Shown: positions 8,125 through 16,843, counted from the first letter of the stretch. The stretch is 64,000 nucleotides of DNA from Chelatococcus reniformis (GCF_014640075.1 NZ_BMGG01000006.1:414175-478174); one strand, 5' to 3'. The notes: generated from the sequence alone by a model not told the origin. A program made the numbers and translations.

Positions 8125-9735
8125 TCAATGGGCCCCGCCACCGCCCGCGGCGTCCGCCTTCTTCAGCAGCAGGACGGCCGCGAGGGCGACGACGAGGGCG
8201 GCGCCGAGCAGATAGAAGGTGTCGCTGAAGGCCATGACATTGGCTTGCTGCCGCACGCGCGCGCCGATCGCAACGATGGCCTTGTGGGTCGCCAACGCCG
8301 GGTCCGAAACGCCGTGGTTCAGGAAATAGGCCGTGAGCTTGGCGATCCGCTCGCGCGTGGCCTCATCGAACTGCGACACGGCGTTGGTCAGGATGTTGGA
8401 GTGGTACTGCTCGCGCTTGTTGAGGAACGTCTGCAAGGCCGCGATGCCGACGGCGCCGCCCAGGTTGCGCATCATGTTGAACAGGGCGGAGGCGGAGCCG
8501 GCGTTCTCCCTTTCGATGCCCGCCGTGGCCACGGCCGAGAGCGGCGCCAGCACCAGCGCCTGCCCGACCGCGCGAACCACGTTGGGCCAGAACAGCTGGT
8601 CGCTGGCGTAGTCGGCGGTCATGTGGATGTTCATGAAGTTGCTGGCGGCAAACAAGGCAAAGCCCACCGCGATCACCCAGCGCGCGTCGAAGCGCTGCAT
8701 CAGCCGCGGCACCAGCGGGATCAGCACCAGCTGCGGCAGGCCGGTCCAGGCCAGCACCATCCCGATCTGCTCGGAATTGTAGCCCTGGATGCGGGCCAGG
8801 TAGAGCGGCAGGATGAACACCGAGCCGTAGAGGGCGAAGCCCAGCAGACAATTGGCCAGGATGCCGAAGCCGAAGTTGCGGCGCAGCAGCAGCCTGAGGT
8901 TCAGGAGCGGACGAGCGGTGGTGAGCTCGATCCAGATGAAGAGCGTGAGCCCCACCGCGGCGATCACCGACAGGCGCACGATGAAGGGTGAACCGAACCA
9001 GTCGTCCTTGTTGCCCTCCTCCAGCACCGTCTGCAGGGCGGCCAGGCCGATGGCCATGGTGGCGATGCCGGCCCAATCGCCCTGGGCAAGCAGGCCCAGG
9101 CGCATGGGCGAACGCTCCAGCGAGATCCAGAGCATCGCGATCATCACTGCGCCCGGCACCAGATTGACGTAGAAGATGTACTGCCAGCCCCAGTTCTCGG
9201 TGAGATAGCCGCCGATGGTCGGCCCGATGGCCGGCGCGAAGGTGGCCGACAGCGCGAACAGCGCCAGGCCGATGGGCTGCTTGGCCTTGGGCAGGAATGT
9301 CAGGGTGATGGTGAACGCGAGCGGGATCAGCACGCCGCCGCAGAAGCCCTGCACCGCTCGCAGCACGATCATCTGCTCCAGGTTGGCGGCGAAGGCGCAG
9401 GCCACCGAGAAGAAGAGGAACAGGACGGCGTTGACCAGCAGATAGCGCCGCAGCGAGAACACCTGGACCAGCCAGCCAGTGAGTGGAATGACGACGATCT
9501 CGGCGATCAGATACGAGGTCGAGATCCAGCCGCCGTCGTCGACGCCGGCGCCGATGGCACCCTGAATGTCGGCCAGCGAGGCGTTGACGATCTGGATGTT
9601 CAGCACCGCCATGAAGGCGCCCAGCGTCGAGCCGATCACGGCGACCCACATGGTCAACCCGCTGAGAGGGGCGGTCGCCGGCTGCGGGCCGGCCGGCGAG
9701 GTGGGCATCGTGCCGGCGGCGCTCGGGCTGGTCAT
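8125..9735 (-). CDS. DHA2-family (EmrB/QacA) 14-TM MFS drug efflux transporter
   Basis: Inner-membrane proton-coupled exporter of 536 residues. The first helix ends in the DHA2-typical AVLNIQIVNASLADIQ, followed by WISTSYLIAEIVVIPLTGWL and GFCGGVLIPLAFTITLTFLP (motif C region); GPTIGGYLTENWGWQYIFYVNLVPG is the family signature after helix 5. A long C-terminal periplasmic loop and last helix (LLGAALVVALAAVLLL) fit 14 helices. The start ATG at 9735 follows GGAGGAG by five bases, and a perfect 32-base palindrome overlaps that site. Unlike emrAB operons, no membrane fusion protein gene is adjacent, so partner proteins must come from elsewhere or the pump acts alone. The substrate is unknown. Confidence 0.93.
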   Translation of the reverse strand: MTSPSAAGTMPTSPAGPQPATAPLSGLTMWVAVIGSTLGAFMAVLNIQIVNASLADIQGAIGAGVDDGGWISTSYLIAEIVVIPLTGWLVQVFSLRRYLLVNAVLFLFFSVACAFAANLEQMIVLRAVQGFCGGVLIPLAFTITLTFLPKAKQPIGLALFALSATFAPAIGPTIGGYLTENWGWQYIFYVNLVPGAVMIAMLWISLERSPMRLGLLAQGDWAGIATMAIGLAALQTVLEEGNKDDWFGSPFIVRLSVIAAVGLTLFIWIELTTARPLLNLRLLLRRNFGFGILANCLLGFALYGSVFILPLYLARIQGYNSEQIGMVLAWTGLPQLVLIPLVPRLMQRFDARWVIAVGFALFAASNFMNIHMTADYASDQLFWPNVVRAVGQALVLAPLSAVATAGIERENAGSASALFNMMRNLGGAVGIAALQTFLNKREQYHSNILTNAVSQFDEATRERIAKLTAYFLNHGVSDPALATHKAIVAIGARVRQQANVMAFSDTFYLLGAALVVALAAVLLLKKADAAGGGGAH

Positions 9736-9744
9736 GGGTGCTCC

Positions 9745-9776
9745 TCCGGCCGGCTGCGGGCCCGCAGCCGGCCGGA
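9745..9776. promoter_or_regulatory. Perfect 32-nt palindrome overlapping the efflux gene ribosome-binding site
   Basis: Arms 9745-9760 and 9761-9776 are exact reverse complements (TCCGGCCGGCTGCGGG and its mate). On the minus strand the 3' arm ends within the GGAGGAG (9747-9741) of the DHA2 efflux gene. In mRNA it would form a 14-16 bp GC hairpin directly ahead of the start; in DNA it could be an operator. A 14-base piece of the arm (GCCGGCTGCGGGCC) recurs in the first codons of the same gene near 9676. Confidence 0.6.
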
Positions 9777-9995
9777 AGATGGGCTGCCACCCGCTCGACG
9801 ATAATCGAGCAGAAGCGGGAAGGATTATCCGGCAGGACTTGAAGATCGACCGCCGTGGCACCGAGGGGTTACGGCTCCGCCCTCCTCCGGCCCATCCGCG
9901 CACTGACGACCTGTTGATGCCTCGCAGCCACCCGGCTGGCCCCGACGTCCCTATATTCTTCGACAGGCGACGCCGCCGGCCGCAGGACACGCCGC

Positions 9996-11822
9996 ATGGG
10001 CCCCAACCGCAAGACGACGTTCAACACCTGGTACTGGATCGCCGCCTTCATCGGCCTGCTGCTGTTCCAGTATCTCTTTGCGACGACGACACAGGTTGCG
10101 CAGATCCCCTACAGCCGCTTCGAGACGTATTTGTCGGAGGGCAAGATCGCCGAGGTGGCGGTCTCGGACCGCTTCATCCAGGGTCGGTTCAAGGAGCCGG
10201 TCGACGGCAAGCCGCGGTTCGTCACCACGCGCGTCGAGCCGGATCTGGCCCGGCAGCTTCAGGAACGCGGCGTAGTCGTGACCGGGCAGATCGAGAGCAC
10301 CCTGCTGAGGGATCTGCTCTCCTGGATCGTGCCGGTCGCGCTGTTCGCCGGCATCTGGATCTTCGTGCTCCGGCGCATGGGCGGCTCGCTTGGCGGCGGA
10401 CTGATGCAGATCGGCAAGTCCAAGGCGAAGGTCTATGTCGAGTCCGATACCGGCGTGACCTTCGCGGACGTGGCCGGCGTCGACGAGGCCAAGGACGAGC
10501 TCAAGGAGATCGTTGATTTTCTGAGGGATCCGACGGGCTATGGCCGTCTGGGCGGGCGCATGCCCAAAGGGGTCCTGCTGGTGGGCCCACCCGGCACCGG
10601 CAAGACGCTGCTGGCCAAGGCCGTCGCGGGCGAAGCCCGTGTCCCGTTCTTCTCGATCTCCGGCTCGGAGTTCGTGGAGATGTTCGTCGGCGTCGGCGCG
10701 GCGCGCGTGCGCGACCTGTTCGAGCAGGCCCGCGCCAGGGCACCCGCCATCATCTTCATCGACGAGCTCGACGCACTCGGCCGGGCACGCGGCATCGGTC
10801 CGATGGCCGGGGGCCACGACGAGAAGGAGCAGACGCTGAACCAGCTCCTGGTCGAGCTCGACGGCTTCGATTCCTCCACCGGCCTCGTCCTGCTGGCGGC
10901 GACCAATCGGCCCGAGATTCTCGATCCGGCGCTGCTGCGCGCCGGCCGTTTCGACCGCCAGGTGCTGGTCGACAGGCCCGACAAGGTCGGCCGCGTGCAG
11001 ATCCTCGCCGTGCATCTGAGGAAGGCGAAGCTGGCTCCGGATGTGTCGGCCGAGCAGATCGCGGCCCTGACGCCCGGCTTCACGGGCGCGGATCTCGCCA
11101 ATCTGGTCAACGAGGCAACGCTGCTCGCCACCCGGCGCAAGGCCGATGCGGTGACGATGGACGACTTCAACAACGCCGTCGAGCGGATCGTCGCCGGCCT
11201 CGAGAAACGCAATCGCCTGCTCAACGCCAAGGAGCGCGAGATCGTCGCCTACCACGAGATGGGCCACGCGCTGGCCGCCATGGCGCTGCCGGGCGTCGAT
11301 CCCGTGCACAAGGTCTCGATCATCCCACGCGGCGTCGGCGCGCTCGGCTACACCATCCAGCGCCCGATCGAGGACCGCTTCCTGATGACGCGCGAGGAGC
11401 TGGAGAACAAGATGGCGGTCCTGCTCGGCGGCCGGGCGGCGGAATGGATCGTTTTCCGTCATCTCTCCACCGGGGCCGCCGACGATCTGGCCAAGGTGAC
11501 CGACATCGCCCGCGCCATCGTGACCCGATACGGCATGACCGAGAAGCTGGGCCACGTGGCGCTGGAGAAGGACCGCCGATCCCTTCTCGCCACCGACCAA
11601 CCCTACTACGGGCCGCAGGAGCGCTCGTATTCCGACGAAACCGCTGCGGCCGTGGACGAGGAGGTCCGCCGCATCGTCGACGAGACGTTCACACGGACGG
11701 TGGCGCTGCTCGCAGCCCGGCGCGACGCGCTGGAGCGCTCGGCGCGACGACTGTTGGAAAAGGAGACCCTTGACGAACAGGAGATCGGCGCGTTGATCGG
11801 CGTGGCCGCGCCGGTCGCGTGA
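9996..11822 (+). CDS. ftsH: ATP-dependent zinc metalloprotease FtsH
   Basis: A hexameric inner-membrane AAA protease that extracts and degrades membrane and regulatory proteins. It is 608 residues with two N-terminal helices (13-30 and 109-126) around a small periplasmic domain. The AAA module has Walker A GPPGTGKT (197-204), Walker [10 protein letters not shown] (252-260), the [13 protein letters not shown] pore region and a second region of homology ending LRAGRFDRQ. The zinc site HEMGH is at 420-424, with the third ligand in the later [11 protein letters not shown] segment. The length is slightly below the 610-650 typical of housekeeping FtsH, and no cell-division or folate neighbours are present, so this may be a second, accessory copy. 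A Cys-rich short frame and an HtrA protease follow in the same direction. Confidence 0.97.
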   Translation: MGPNRKTTFNTWYWIAAFIGLLLFQYLFATTTQVAQIPYSRFETYLSEGKIAEVAVSDRFIQGRFKEPVDGKPRFVTTRVEPDLARQLQERGVVVTGQIESTLLRDLLSWIVPVALFAGIWIFVLRRMGGSLGGGLMQIGKSKAKVYVESDTGVTFADVAGVDEAKDELKEIVDFLRDPTGYGRLGGRMPKGVLLVGPPGTGKTLLAKAVAGEARVPFFSISGSEFVEMFVGVGAARVRDLFEQARARAPAIIFIDELDALGRARGIGPMAGGHDEKEQTLNQLLVELDGFDSSTGLVLLAATNRPEILDPALLRAGRFDRQVLVDRPDKVGRVQILAVHLRKAKLAPDVSAEQIAALTPGFTGADLANLVNEATLLATRRKADAVTMDDFNNAVERIVAGLEKRNRLLNAKEREIVAYHEMGHALAAMALPGVDPVHKVSIIPRGVGALGYTIQRPIEDRFLMTREELENKMAVLLGGRAAEWIVFRHLSTGAADDLAKVTDIARAIVTRYGMTEKLGHVALEKDRRSLLATDQPYYGPQERSYSDETAAAVDEEVRRIVDETFTRTVALLAARRDALERSARRLLEKETLDEQEIGALIGVAAPVA

Positions 11823-11842
11823 ACGCGGCACGAGAGGAAGCG

Positions 11843-11998
11843 ATGGTGACCACCAGGACCTGTGTCCGTCGATGCTGCGGCCCATCCTGCGCGCACGCAG
11901 CAGGCCCATGCCTGGCGGGCCGCGCCCGGGAGCAGGAGAAGCGGGCCGCCCGGCGGCTCGCCCCGGCGGGCTGGCGCGAAGCGGGCCACTACCGATGA
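11843..11998 (+). CDS. Candidate small Cys-rich protein between ftsH and htrA (51 residues)
   Basis: I do not recognise this frame. It starts with ATG at 11843, 20 bases after the ftsH stop, with AGAGGAAG just upstream as a plausible ribosome-binding site. It ends in TGA overlapping the htrA ATG (ATGA at 11995-11998). The product has five Cys in the first half (C7, C11, C12, C16, C23; pattern CVRRCCGPSC) and a basic, helical second half. Third codon positions are mostly G/C. The exact stop-start overlap with htrA, whose own start lacks a good ribosome-binding site, suggests translational coupling. It could be a real small protein or a leader peptide, or chance in GC-rich DNA. Confidence 0.45.
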   Translation: MVTTRTCVRRCCGPSCAHAAGPCLAGRAREQEKRAARRLAPAGWREAGHYR

Positions 11999-13140
11999 GC
12001 TTCTTCTCCACCTTTCTCGGCCGGCTCGTCGCCGTCACGCTGGCGCTGCTGCTGCTCATCGCGGCCTGGCAATCCATCCCGCTCATCCAGTCCGAACTGC
12101 TGGGTTGGCGGGCGCAGCCCCGCCAGGTGACGGCGCGCGGCGACCTGGCCGAGGACGAAAAGAGCACGGTTGCCCTGTTCGAGAGCCGCAGCGGCTCCGT
12201 GGTGTTCATCACGACCGTGCAGCGGGGCGTGAACCCTTGGACCGGCAACCCGTTGCGGGAGCGGGCGGGCACCGGATCCGGCTTCATCTGGGACGACCTC
12301 GGGCATGTCGTGACCAACTATCACGTCATCGAGGGCGCCACGGAGGCGCTGGTGAGCCTTGCCGACGGACGCTCGTTCCGCGCGGGGCTGGTGGGCGGCA
12401 GCAGCGAGCACGACCTTGCCGTGCTGCGCATCGGCGTCGGCGTCGACCGGCCGCCGCCACTGCCGATCGGCACCAGCAGCGACCTCAAGGTCGGCCAGAA
12501 GGTGTTCGCCATCGGCAATCCGTTCGGCCTCGACCGTACGCTCACGACGGGCATCATCTCGGCACTGAACCGCAGTCTGCCGGAGGAGAGCGGCCGCACG
12601 CTGACGGGGCTGATCCAGACGGATGCGGCCATCAATCCCGGCAACTCCGGCGGCCCCCTGCTCGACTCGGCCGGCCGCCTCATCGGCGTCAACACCGCCA
12701 TCTACAGCCCGTCGGGTGCCTCGGCGGGCATCGGCTTCGCCGTGCCGGTGGACGAGGTGAACCGCGTCGTGCCACGCCTCATCGCCACCGGCCGCTACGT
12801 GGGCGCCAGCCTCGGCGTCAGAATTGAGCCGGAGATCAACGCCGCCCTGTCCGAGCGGCTGGGCACCGAAGGGGTGTTCGTTTTGGACGTCGAACCGGGA
12901 TCGGCCGCGGAGCGCGCCGGCCTGCGGCCAGCGCGGCTGTCACGGGACGGCGGCTTCCAGGTCGGCGACGTGTTGGTCGCGATCGACGGCCAGACGCTGC
13001 GGACGCCCGCCGACCTGACGCGCGCCCTGGACCGGCTGGAAGCCGGCGTGCAGGCCAAGCTGACCCTGCTGCGCAACGGCACGCGCCTGCACGAGACAAT
13101 CGTCCTCGGCGCGAGCGGCCGCGGCGCAGGCGGGCGCTGA
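11995..13140 (+). CDS. HtrA/DegP-family trypsin-like serine protease with PDZ domain
   Basis: A membrane-anchored periplasmic protease-chaperone of 381 residues. One N-terminal helix (about 8-25) anchors it, as in DegS. The chymotrypsin-fold domain shows the full triad: H110 in VVTNYHVI, D140 in HDLAVL and S218 in NPGNSGGP. One PDZ domain follows (about 275-375, GSAAERAGL, then FQVGDVLVAIDGQTLRTPADLTRAL). One PDZ plus one anchor is DegS/HhoB-like rather than DegP-like. I chose ATG at 11995 because the mature membrane anchor begins there; an ATG at 11872 would add a Pro/Arg-rich tail unlike this family. It lies downstream of ftsH, forming a two-protease quality-control unit. Confidence 0.93.
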   Translation: MSFFSTFLGRLVAVTLALLLLIAAWQSIPLIQSELLGWRAQPRQVTARGDLAEDEKSTVALFESRSGSVVFITTVQRGVNPWTGNPLRERAGTGSGFIWDDLGHVVTNYHVIEGATEALVSLADGRSFRAGLVGGSSEHDLAVLRIGVGVDRPPPLPIGTSSDLKVGQKVFAIGNPFGLDRTLTTGIISALNRSLPEESGRTLTGLIQTDAAINPGNSGGPLLDSAGRLIGVNTAIYSPSGASAGIGFAVPVDEVNRVVPRLIATGRYVGASLGVRIEPEINAALSERLGTEGVFVLDVEPGSAAERAGLRPARLSRDGGFQVGDVLVAIDGQTLRTPADLTRALDRLEAGVQAKLTLLRNGTRLHETIVLGASGRGAGGR

Positions 13141-13224
13141 GCTCGCCCGCCACGCCGCAAGCATCTGCCGCGGGGCGTCGAATCCCCTGAAAGCGGAGGC
13201 TCATTCTGTCGTCGGGAACTCAGA

Positions 13225-13656
13225 TCACTCGATTACACCGTGCCTCCGGAGCTCAGCATCCTCATCGCCGGTGATCCAACCGAACACGGTCGCTCGATCA
13301 CCTTTCAAACGTGCGAGATAGGCGTTCGTAAAATCAATCACCTTCTCCCCACCGCCGACAATGTAGACGGCTCGCCAGTCGACGCGAGCGATCGCGTGAA
13401 GCTCGTCAATCGGCTCAACCCGAATTTTTCGGACTTCCATTCTTTGCGTGCCGATATCGCGATAATGTGAGAAGCCGGCTGTCATGACTTTCTTCAGTTC
13501 TTCGTCGTTCTGGCCTGTCATGACTCCGGCGGGCGTCGCCGCAATGAAAACGTCGTCGTAGAGACGGCTGATTGCTTCCAGGTCCGGCTCGCCGGCCAGA
13601 GCGGCGTTGAACTCCCGCTCATATCGTTCAAACAGCTCGGTCACGACTTCGCGCAT
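13225..13656 (-). CDS. SnoaL/NTF2-like fold protein
   Basis: A 143-residue protein with the cone-shaped NTF2-like pattern: an N-terminal helix (VVTELFERYEREFNAALAG), helix DLEAISRLYDDVFIAATPAG, and strands MEVRKIRVEPIDELHAIARVDWRAVYI and KVIDFTNAYLARLKGDRATVFGWITGDED. This fold serves polyketide cyclases, isomerases and stress proteins, and no specific reaction can be assigned. It is transcribed on the minus strand, convergent with htrA. Base composition is somewhat less GC-rich than its neighbours and the following 670 bases are non-coding, so it stands alone as a single-gene unit. Start ATG at 13656 follows AGGA. Confidence 0.75.
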   Translation of the reverse strand: MREVVTELFERYEREFNAALAGEPDLEAISRLYDDVFIAATPAGVMTGQNDEELKKVMTAGFSHYRDIGTQRMEVRKIRVEPIDELHAIARVDWRAVYIVGGGEKVIDFTNAYLARLKGDRATVFGWITGDEDAELRRHGVIE

Positions 13657-14229
13657 GGCACATTCCTGTCTGGCCTTCGCCGCCGCAGCGTACGCCGGTC
13701 AACGGATCGGCGGCTCTATTCAAATGGCCGACCGACTCTTGGGTTCCCCGGCCAGCTCGCCGCCGAATTGCCGTCGATCCCCGCCCTCCTCACAACAGCG
13801 GGCAGCCCAGGCTTGAACTTCACCGGATCGCGCGGGAGGCCCTCCGTCCAGTGGACCGACGCATCGGACGGCGAACTTGACTCATACGCGCGTCTGGCAG
13901 AGCATTTCGATGCTGCCCCTGATAAAGGTCGTGAGTCGATCTCAGGCTTTGCAGGACATGGCTCCTGATCATGTGATCGGCGCAGCCAGCAGCAGGCGCG
14001 GACTTGGTGTCCGCCGGCTCACTGTTGGTGAGGAGTAGGCACCCCAAGCACAACACAATGGCCTTGCCCAAGCGCAAGGCCGCGGCGCAGGTCACGGCCA
14101 GCCGCAGTTGTTAGCCGTCATTGTGCCGTCCGACAATCGAACTGAGTTGCGAGGCTGACACGCCTATCCCAAGCGTTACCAAGTCTCGACACCTGGCGCA
14201 TACCAGAGCGCTTCGCAAGACGAAGCTCA

Positions 14230-14261
14230 GGGCCCCGCGATGCTGTCATGCACCGGGGCCC
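14230..14261 (-). terminator. Candidate terminator of the NYN-domain gene
   Basis: GGGCCCCG (14230-14237) pairs perfectly with CGGGGCCC (14254-14261) around a 16-base loop, about 65 bases after the minus-strand stop of the NYN gene. There is no T-run. Confidence 0.4.
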
Positions 14262-14294
14262 GCATGCGTTCAGCGCGATGGCGGACGATCGCAA

Positions 14295-14314
14295 TGTGCG
14301 GTGTGCGGTGTGCG
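14295..14314. repeat. 7-bp tandem repeat TGTGCGG, about 2.9 copies
   Basis: Two exact copies and a six-base partial copy of TGTGCGG in tandem just downstream of the NYN gene stop. It is short and could vary by slippage. No function is evident. Confidence 0.6.
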
Positions 14315-14327
14315 CGAGGACGTTTCG

Positions 14328-15110
14328 CTAGGCAGACTTCCTCTTGCGCGAGCGCCGCGTGCCGGTTGTTGGCTTAGCAGTCGAAGATGGCTGCACCGGC
14401 CTTGCTCTGATCCGCATCGCACGCCCCTCCTGGTCCACGTCGAAGGCTTCCGTGTTGCGGACCAGGTCGCTGAGCTTTCGATAGCCATAGGTGCGAGGAT
14501 CGAAATCGGAGGCGATGTTGGCGAGGCGCTGTCCGACGGCACGCAGGCTCACCCAACCGTCCTCCGTCTCCATCTCGGCGATGGCCTTGTTCAATACGGG
14601 AACAGCCGTGCCCGGAGCCTGCAGAGCCTTGACCGGCGACCCTTCGTCGGATGCCGAAGCCAGGGCCTCGGGCAAGAGGTTCTCCGTGTAGATGAACCGG
14701 CGACATGCCTGCCGGAAGCTCTCCGGGGTCTTGCGCTCGCCGAATCCGTAGACGTCGGCCCCCTCTTCGCGAAGGCGGGAGGCCAGACGCGTAAAGTCGC
14801 TGTCGGACGACACGAGACAGAAGCCGTTGAAGCGGCCGCTGTGCAGCAGGTCCATGGCATCGATCACCAGAGCGATGTCGGAGGCGTTCTTCCCCGTGGT
14901 GTAGGCGAACTGCTGGTAGGGGTCGATCGCATAGCGCGGGAGGATATCCGCCCACGACTTGAGGCGCTGGCCCGAGAAATCACCATAGATCCGCCGCACG
15001 CTCGCCTCCCCGAACTTGGCGATCTCCTCGAAGAGCCCGGCGACGATACGCGGCGACGTGTTGTCGGCATCGATGAGAACAGCAAACCGCGGCAGCCGAT
15101 CATCCGCCAT
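14328..15110 (-). CDS. NYN-domain (PIN-like) RNase with C-terminal OST-HTH/LOTUS domain
   Basis: A 260-residue LabA/DUF88-type protein. Residues 8-150 carry the NYN nuclease core with acidic residues in the expected places: VLIDADN (D14, D16), GKNASDIALVIDAMDLL and LVSSDSDFTRLASRLRE, ending GFGERKTPESFRQACRRFIYTE. Residues about 170-235 match the OST-HTH/LOTUS winged helix (MLNKAIAEME-like lead, GWVSLRAVGQRLANIASDFDPRTYGYRKLSDLVR), a predicted RNA-binding module. The tail is Arg/Lys-rich. The family is expected to act on RNA in the cytoplasm; target RNAs are unknown. ATG at 15110 is preceded by GGAGG. It has a stand-alone location with long non-coding flanks. Confidence 0.92.
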   Translation of the reverse strand: MADDRLPRFAVLIDADNTSPRIVAGLFEEIAKFGEASVRRIYGDFSGQRLKSWADILPRYAIDPYQQFAYTTGKNASDIALVIDAMDLLHSGRFNGFCLVSSDSDFTRLASRLREEGADVYGFGERKTPESFRQACRRFIYTENLLPEALASASDEGSPVKALQAPGTAVPVLNKAIAEMETEDGWVSLRAVGQRLANIASDFDPRTYGYRKLSDLVRNTEAFDVDQEGRAMRIRARPVQPSSTAKPTTGTRRSRKRKSA

Positions 15111-15418
15111 GTTTCATACCTCCATTAACAGATTTTTTACAAGCGAGACCAGGCGAACAACATCGTAATACCAAATAGTCTCGCGCCAATACCACAATTT
15201 TTCTAACGGACGATAGCGCTGACAACTTCGATCGCCTGCCTCGTGCCGGCTCTTCGTCGTTCAGCATATCACGGTTCGGGACGCGGCAGCTGTCGGCGAC
15301 GTCGATCACATGCCACGGGCGGAATCGACCCGTTGGAGGCCTCCTGCCACCTGACAACGGATGTCATCGTCGATACTGAGGCTCTTCGCCCGACGGCCCC
15401 GCAACGCAGAGAGAGCCC
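15111..15418. other. Divergent control region between NYN gene and deformylase-like gene
   Basis: 308 bases without a credible gene. The left part (15130-15215) is notably A/T-rich for this window and probably holds the NYN-gene promoter on the minus strand. I see no strong -35/-10 pair or long palindrome. Confidence 0.5.
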
Positions 15419-15922
15419 GTGACGGTCCGACCGATCGTAAGATTTCCCGACCCGCGTCTTCGCCAGGCGGCTGAGCCCGTGGGCAGCTTCGACGAAGCGC
15501 TTCGCAGCCTGGCGGCCGATCTTCTCGACACGCTGCGAGCGGCGCCGGGCATCGGCATCACGGCGCCCCATGTCGGCATCCTGCAGCGGCTCGTGGTGCT
15601 CCAGCTGGATGCGGGCGCGGCCGCCCGGGTCTACGTCAATCCGCGGATCGTCTGGACGTCGGAGGAGCGGATCCGCCACCGGGAGGGCAGCATCTCCATG
15701 CCCGGCGTGGCGGAGGAGATCGAGCGACACGCCCGGGTGCACGTGCGCTACCAGGACCTGAGCGGCACCGAGCAGATCGAGGAGGCGGACGGCCTGCTCG
15801 CCGTCTGCCACCAGCACGAGAGCGATCAGTTGGACGGCATCTTCTGGATCGATCGACTGTCGCGGCTGAAACGGGAGCGCGCGATCAAGCGCTACGAGAA
15901 GCAGCGGCGGGGTGTCTCGTAG
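15419..15922 (+). CDS. Peptide-deformylase-like protein lacking two metal ligands
   Basis: A 167-residue protein with the overall deformylase fold and length. Motif I is GIGITAPHVG (44-53; usual GxGLAAxQ). Motif II reads EGSIS (89-93) where active enzymes have EGCLS, so the metal-binding Cys is Ser91. Motif III reads HESDQ (133-137) where active enzymes have HExxH, so the second His is Gln137; Glu134 is kept. Two of three metal ligands are therefore replaced and deformylase activity is unlikely. It may bind formyl-peptides or ribosomes, or have another role. The housekeeping def gene must be elsewhere. GTG start at 15419 follows an AGAGAGAG purine run. It stands alone before an SDR gene. Confidence 0.85.
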   Translation: MTVRPIVRFPDPRLRQAAEPVGSFDEALRSLAADLLDTLRAAPGIGITAPHVGILQRLVVLQLDAGAAARVYVNPRIVWTSEERIRHREGSISMPGVAEEIERHARVHVRYQDLSGTEQIEEADGLLAVCHQHESDQLDGIFWIDRLSRLKRERAIKRYEKQRRGVS

Positions 15923-16040
15923 TCGCGAAACAAGGGCGGGATCGCCGAGTTCCCTGTGCGGCGGCTGCGACGCCCGGCGCAGCCCCTGCTATGCTCGACC
16001 CTGACACGGGTCGCCTCACCGCGCAGTTGGAGCCGATACG

Positions 16041-16832
16041 ATGGATCTGGAGCTGACAGGCAGGCGTGCTCTCATCACCGGCTCGACCGCCGGCATAGGC
16101 CTGGAAATCGCCCGCAAGCTGGCGCAGGAGGGTGCGGACACGATCATCTGCGGCCGTGACGCTGCCAAGCTCGACCGCGCCATCGTCGATATCAGGTCAA
16201 GCGGCGGCGACAGCATCGGCGGCATCGAGGCTGATCCGGCAACCGTGGCGGGCGCCGAAGCCCTGGTGGAGGCAGCGGCCAGCGTCGATATCCTGGTCAA
16301 CAACCTCGGAATCTACGAGTCCAAAGCCTTCTCGGCCATCACCGATGACGACTGGCGGCGCTTCTTCGAAGTCAACGTGCTCAGCGGCGCAAGGCTCGCT
16401 CGGCATTATCTGCCGGGCATGCTGGAGCGGAACTGGGGGCGGATCATCTTTATCGCCAGCGACTCGGCGCTCGTCATCCCGCCCGACATGATCCACTACG
16501 GCATGACCAAGACCGCCCAGCTCGCCATTTCGCGGGGCCTCGCCGGCCTGACCAAGGGAACGCGGGTTACGGTCAACGCCGTGCTGCCGGGCACGACCCG
16601 CTCGGAAGGCATCGTCGACTTCCTGAAGAGCGTCGCCAGCGATCCGGGCGCATCATCCGGCGAGATCGAGCGCGAGTTCTTCGCCAACGAGCGGCCGACG
16701 TCGCTCATCCAGCGCATGATCGAGCCGCAGGAGGTCGCCAATCTCGTCGCTTACGTGGCGAGCCCGCTCGCGGCGGCCACCAATGGCGCGGCGCTGCGCG
16801 TCGACGGCGGCATCACGCCGACGATCGTTTGA
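16041..16832 (+). CDS. Short-chain dehydrogenase/reductase (SDR)
   Basis: A 263-residue classical SDR using NAD(P)H in the cytoplasm. It has the Rossmann glycine motif GSTAGIGLEIA (13-23), the structural DILVNNLGIYES (note NNLG for NNAG) and an active site with Ser in IASDSALVIPP followed by YGMTK (catalytic Tyr and Lys). The C-terminus has the usual TRSEGIVDFLKS loop and NGAALRVDGGITPTIV ending. The sequence resembles 3-oxoacyl-ACP-reductase-like SDRs of unassigned substrate. It is followed after 11 bases by the PPC-domain gene on the same strand, likely co-transcribed. Confidence 0.93.
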   Translation: MDLELTGRRALITGSTAGIGLEIARKLAQEGADTIICGRDAAKLDRAIVDIRSSGGDSIGGIEADPATVAGAEALVEAAASVDILVNNLGIYESKAFSAITDDDWRRFFEVNVLSGARLARHYLPGMLERNWGRIIFIASDSALVIPPDMIHYGMTKTAQLAISRGLAGLTKGTRVTVNAVLPGTTRSEGIVDFLKSVASDPGASSGEIEREFFANERPTSLIQRMIEPQEVANLVAYVASPLAAATNGAALRVDGGITPTIV

Positions 16833-16843
16833 GGACACCTTAC

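Larger units (their letters stand above)
13657..14327. other. Intergenic region of about 670 bases, no convincing gene
   Basis: Only weak frames occur here, with no recognisable protein family and no good ribosome-binding sites. Base composition is lower in GC than the flanks. It contains a hairpin at 14230-14261 and a small tandem repeat at 14295-14314, both at its right end near the NYN gene stop. A minus-strand frame at 13820-14095 starts with a hydrophobic stretch, but I do not support it as a gene. It may be a decayed remnant of transferred DNA. Confidence 0.5.

Noticed and set aside
11872-11994. Earlier htrA start at ATG 11872
   Set aside because: Adds a 41-residue Pro/Gly/Arg-rich stretch before the membrane anchor, unlike HtrA proteins, and lacks a ribosome-binding site.
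9996-13140. Full heat-resistance locus (LHR/TLST)
   Set aside because: ftsH and an htrA are present, but clpK, small heat-shock, yfdX, hdeD, thioredoxin and kefB genes are absent.
13820-14095. Possible small exported protein on the minus strand
   Set aside because: Only the first 25 residues look like a signal; no ribosome-binding site, no family and odd composition after it.
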